Positions 5,245 to 5,356 of a DNA stretch of 5,356 nt are shown here, in pieces. Source of the DNA: Micromonosporaceae bacterium (lineage in GTDB: Bacteria; Actinomycetota; Actinomycetes; Mycobacteriales; Micromonosporaceae); the NCBI GenBank assembly GCA_019690055.1, contig JADGGF010000322.1, forward strand, positions 1 to 5,356, read 5' to 3'. Each line of letters begins with the position of its first letter. The stretch's first letter is position 1. The translations under genes and the position numbers were made by a program. The notes beneath the pieces were generated by a model. The model saw only the letters and a list, made by a program, of their open reading frames with translations. It did not search any database and was not told the origin of the DNA.

Positions 5245-5356
5245 CTACCACTGCGAACGGTGCCCGGAGCCGTGCGGGTGCGACGAGCACGACGACGCGT
5301 CAGCGCCGGCGTCCGGCCTCCCGCAGCCAGCGGACGAGCCCGGCTGCGCGGGCCGT
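5241..5356 (+). CDS. N-terminus of an unidentified protein (3' end outside window)
   Basis: ATG 5241 is preceded by GAGGGAG (5230-5236), well spaced for ribosome binding, and the frame stays open to the window edge (38 complete codons). The visible residues begin MTTTANGARSRAGATSTTT and continue as a Thr/Ser/Arg/Ala/Pro-rich, strongly basic, disordered tail ending QRTSPAARA. Such tails precede the first membrane helix in many actinobacterial surface or polysaccharide proteins, including the synthase in this window, which begins in a similar basic style. No domain is visible, so no function is assigned. It is transcribed away from the regulator remnant. Confidence 0.7.
   Translation, partial: MTTTANGARSRAGATSTTTRQRRRPASRSQRTSPAARA

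Noticed and set aside
4574..5290. Minus-strand 238-codon frame, including a GTG at 5200 behind AGGAGG (complement of 5211-5216)
   Set aside because: The product is Arg/Ser/Pro-rich and runs through the regulator HTH in the wrong frame; the SD-like sequence is the complement of the pyrimidine tract in the divergent leader.
1..5356. Search for CRISPR arrays, tRNA or rRNA genes, transposases and attachment sites
   Set aside because: No regularly spaced direct repeats with spacers, cloverleaf, rRNA-like stretch or transposase motif was found.

Overview
The window is high-GC DNA (about two thirds G+C by eye). Its genes have strongly G/C-ending codons, one uses a GTG start behind a strong Shine-Dalgarno, and there is a LuxR-type response-regulator remnant. 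This points to an actinomycete, most likely a mycelial group such as Micromonosporaceae or Streptomyces relatives. That placement is inference, since no rRNA or phylogenetic marker is present.

Layout. Bases 1-237 are open in frame 1 and look like the C-terminal tail of a GT4-type glycosyltransferase that begins outside the window. At 364-1491 (+) lies a 375-residue polytopic acyltransferase of the acyltransferase-3 family. Converging on it is the main gene, at 1755-4055 (-): a 766-residue membrane protein that fuses an extracellular NodB-type polysaccharide deacetylase to a cytoplasmic processive GT2 synthase. The 263-bp gap between the two 3' ends holds two terminator-like hairpins and a three-copy 21-bp tandem repeat. 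Upstream of the fusion gene, 4056-4416 has no recognisable gene, only a weak small ORF (4074-4307, -). Next, 4574-4904 (-) is the decayed C-terminal half of a NarL/LuxR-type response regulator. Its receiver domain is missing and a one-base deletion destroys its normal C-terminal end. Bases 4905-5240 form a divergent intergenic region with promoter-like elements, an inverted repeat and a structured leader. A new gene starts at 5241 (+) and runs off the right edge.

Working model (inference). The window is part of a cell-surface polysaccharide locus. The GT2 module would polymerise and export a polymer, probably of N-acetylhexosamine. The NodB module of the same chain would deacetylate it outside the membrane. 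The acyltransferase could add O-acyl groups to this or another glycan. These three activities match those of IcaA, IcaB and IcaC in staphylococcal PNAG synthesis, with two of them fused, as reported for MatB of Streptomyces. The acyltransferase and the fusion gene are convergent, so any link between them is not by a shared operon.
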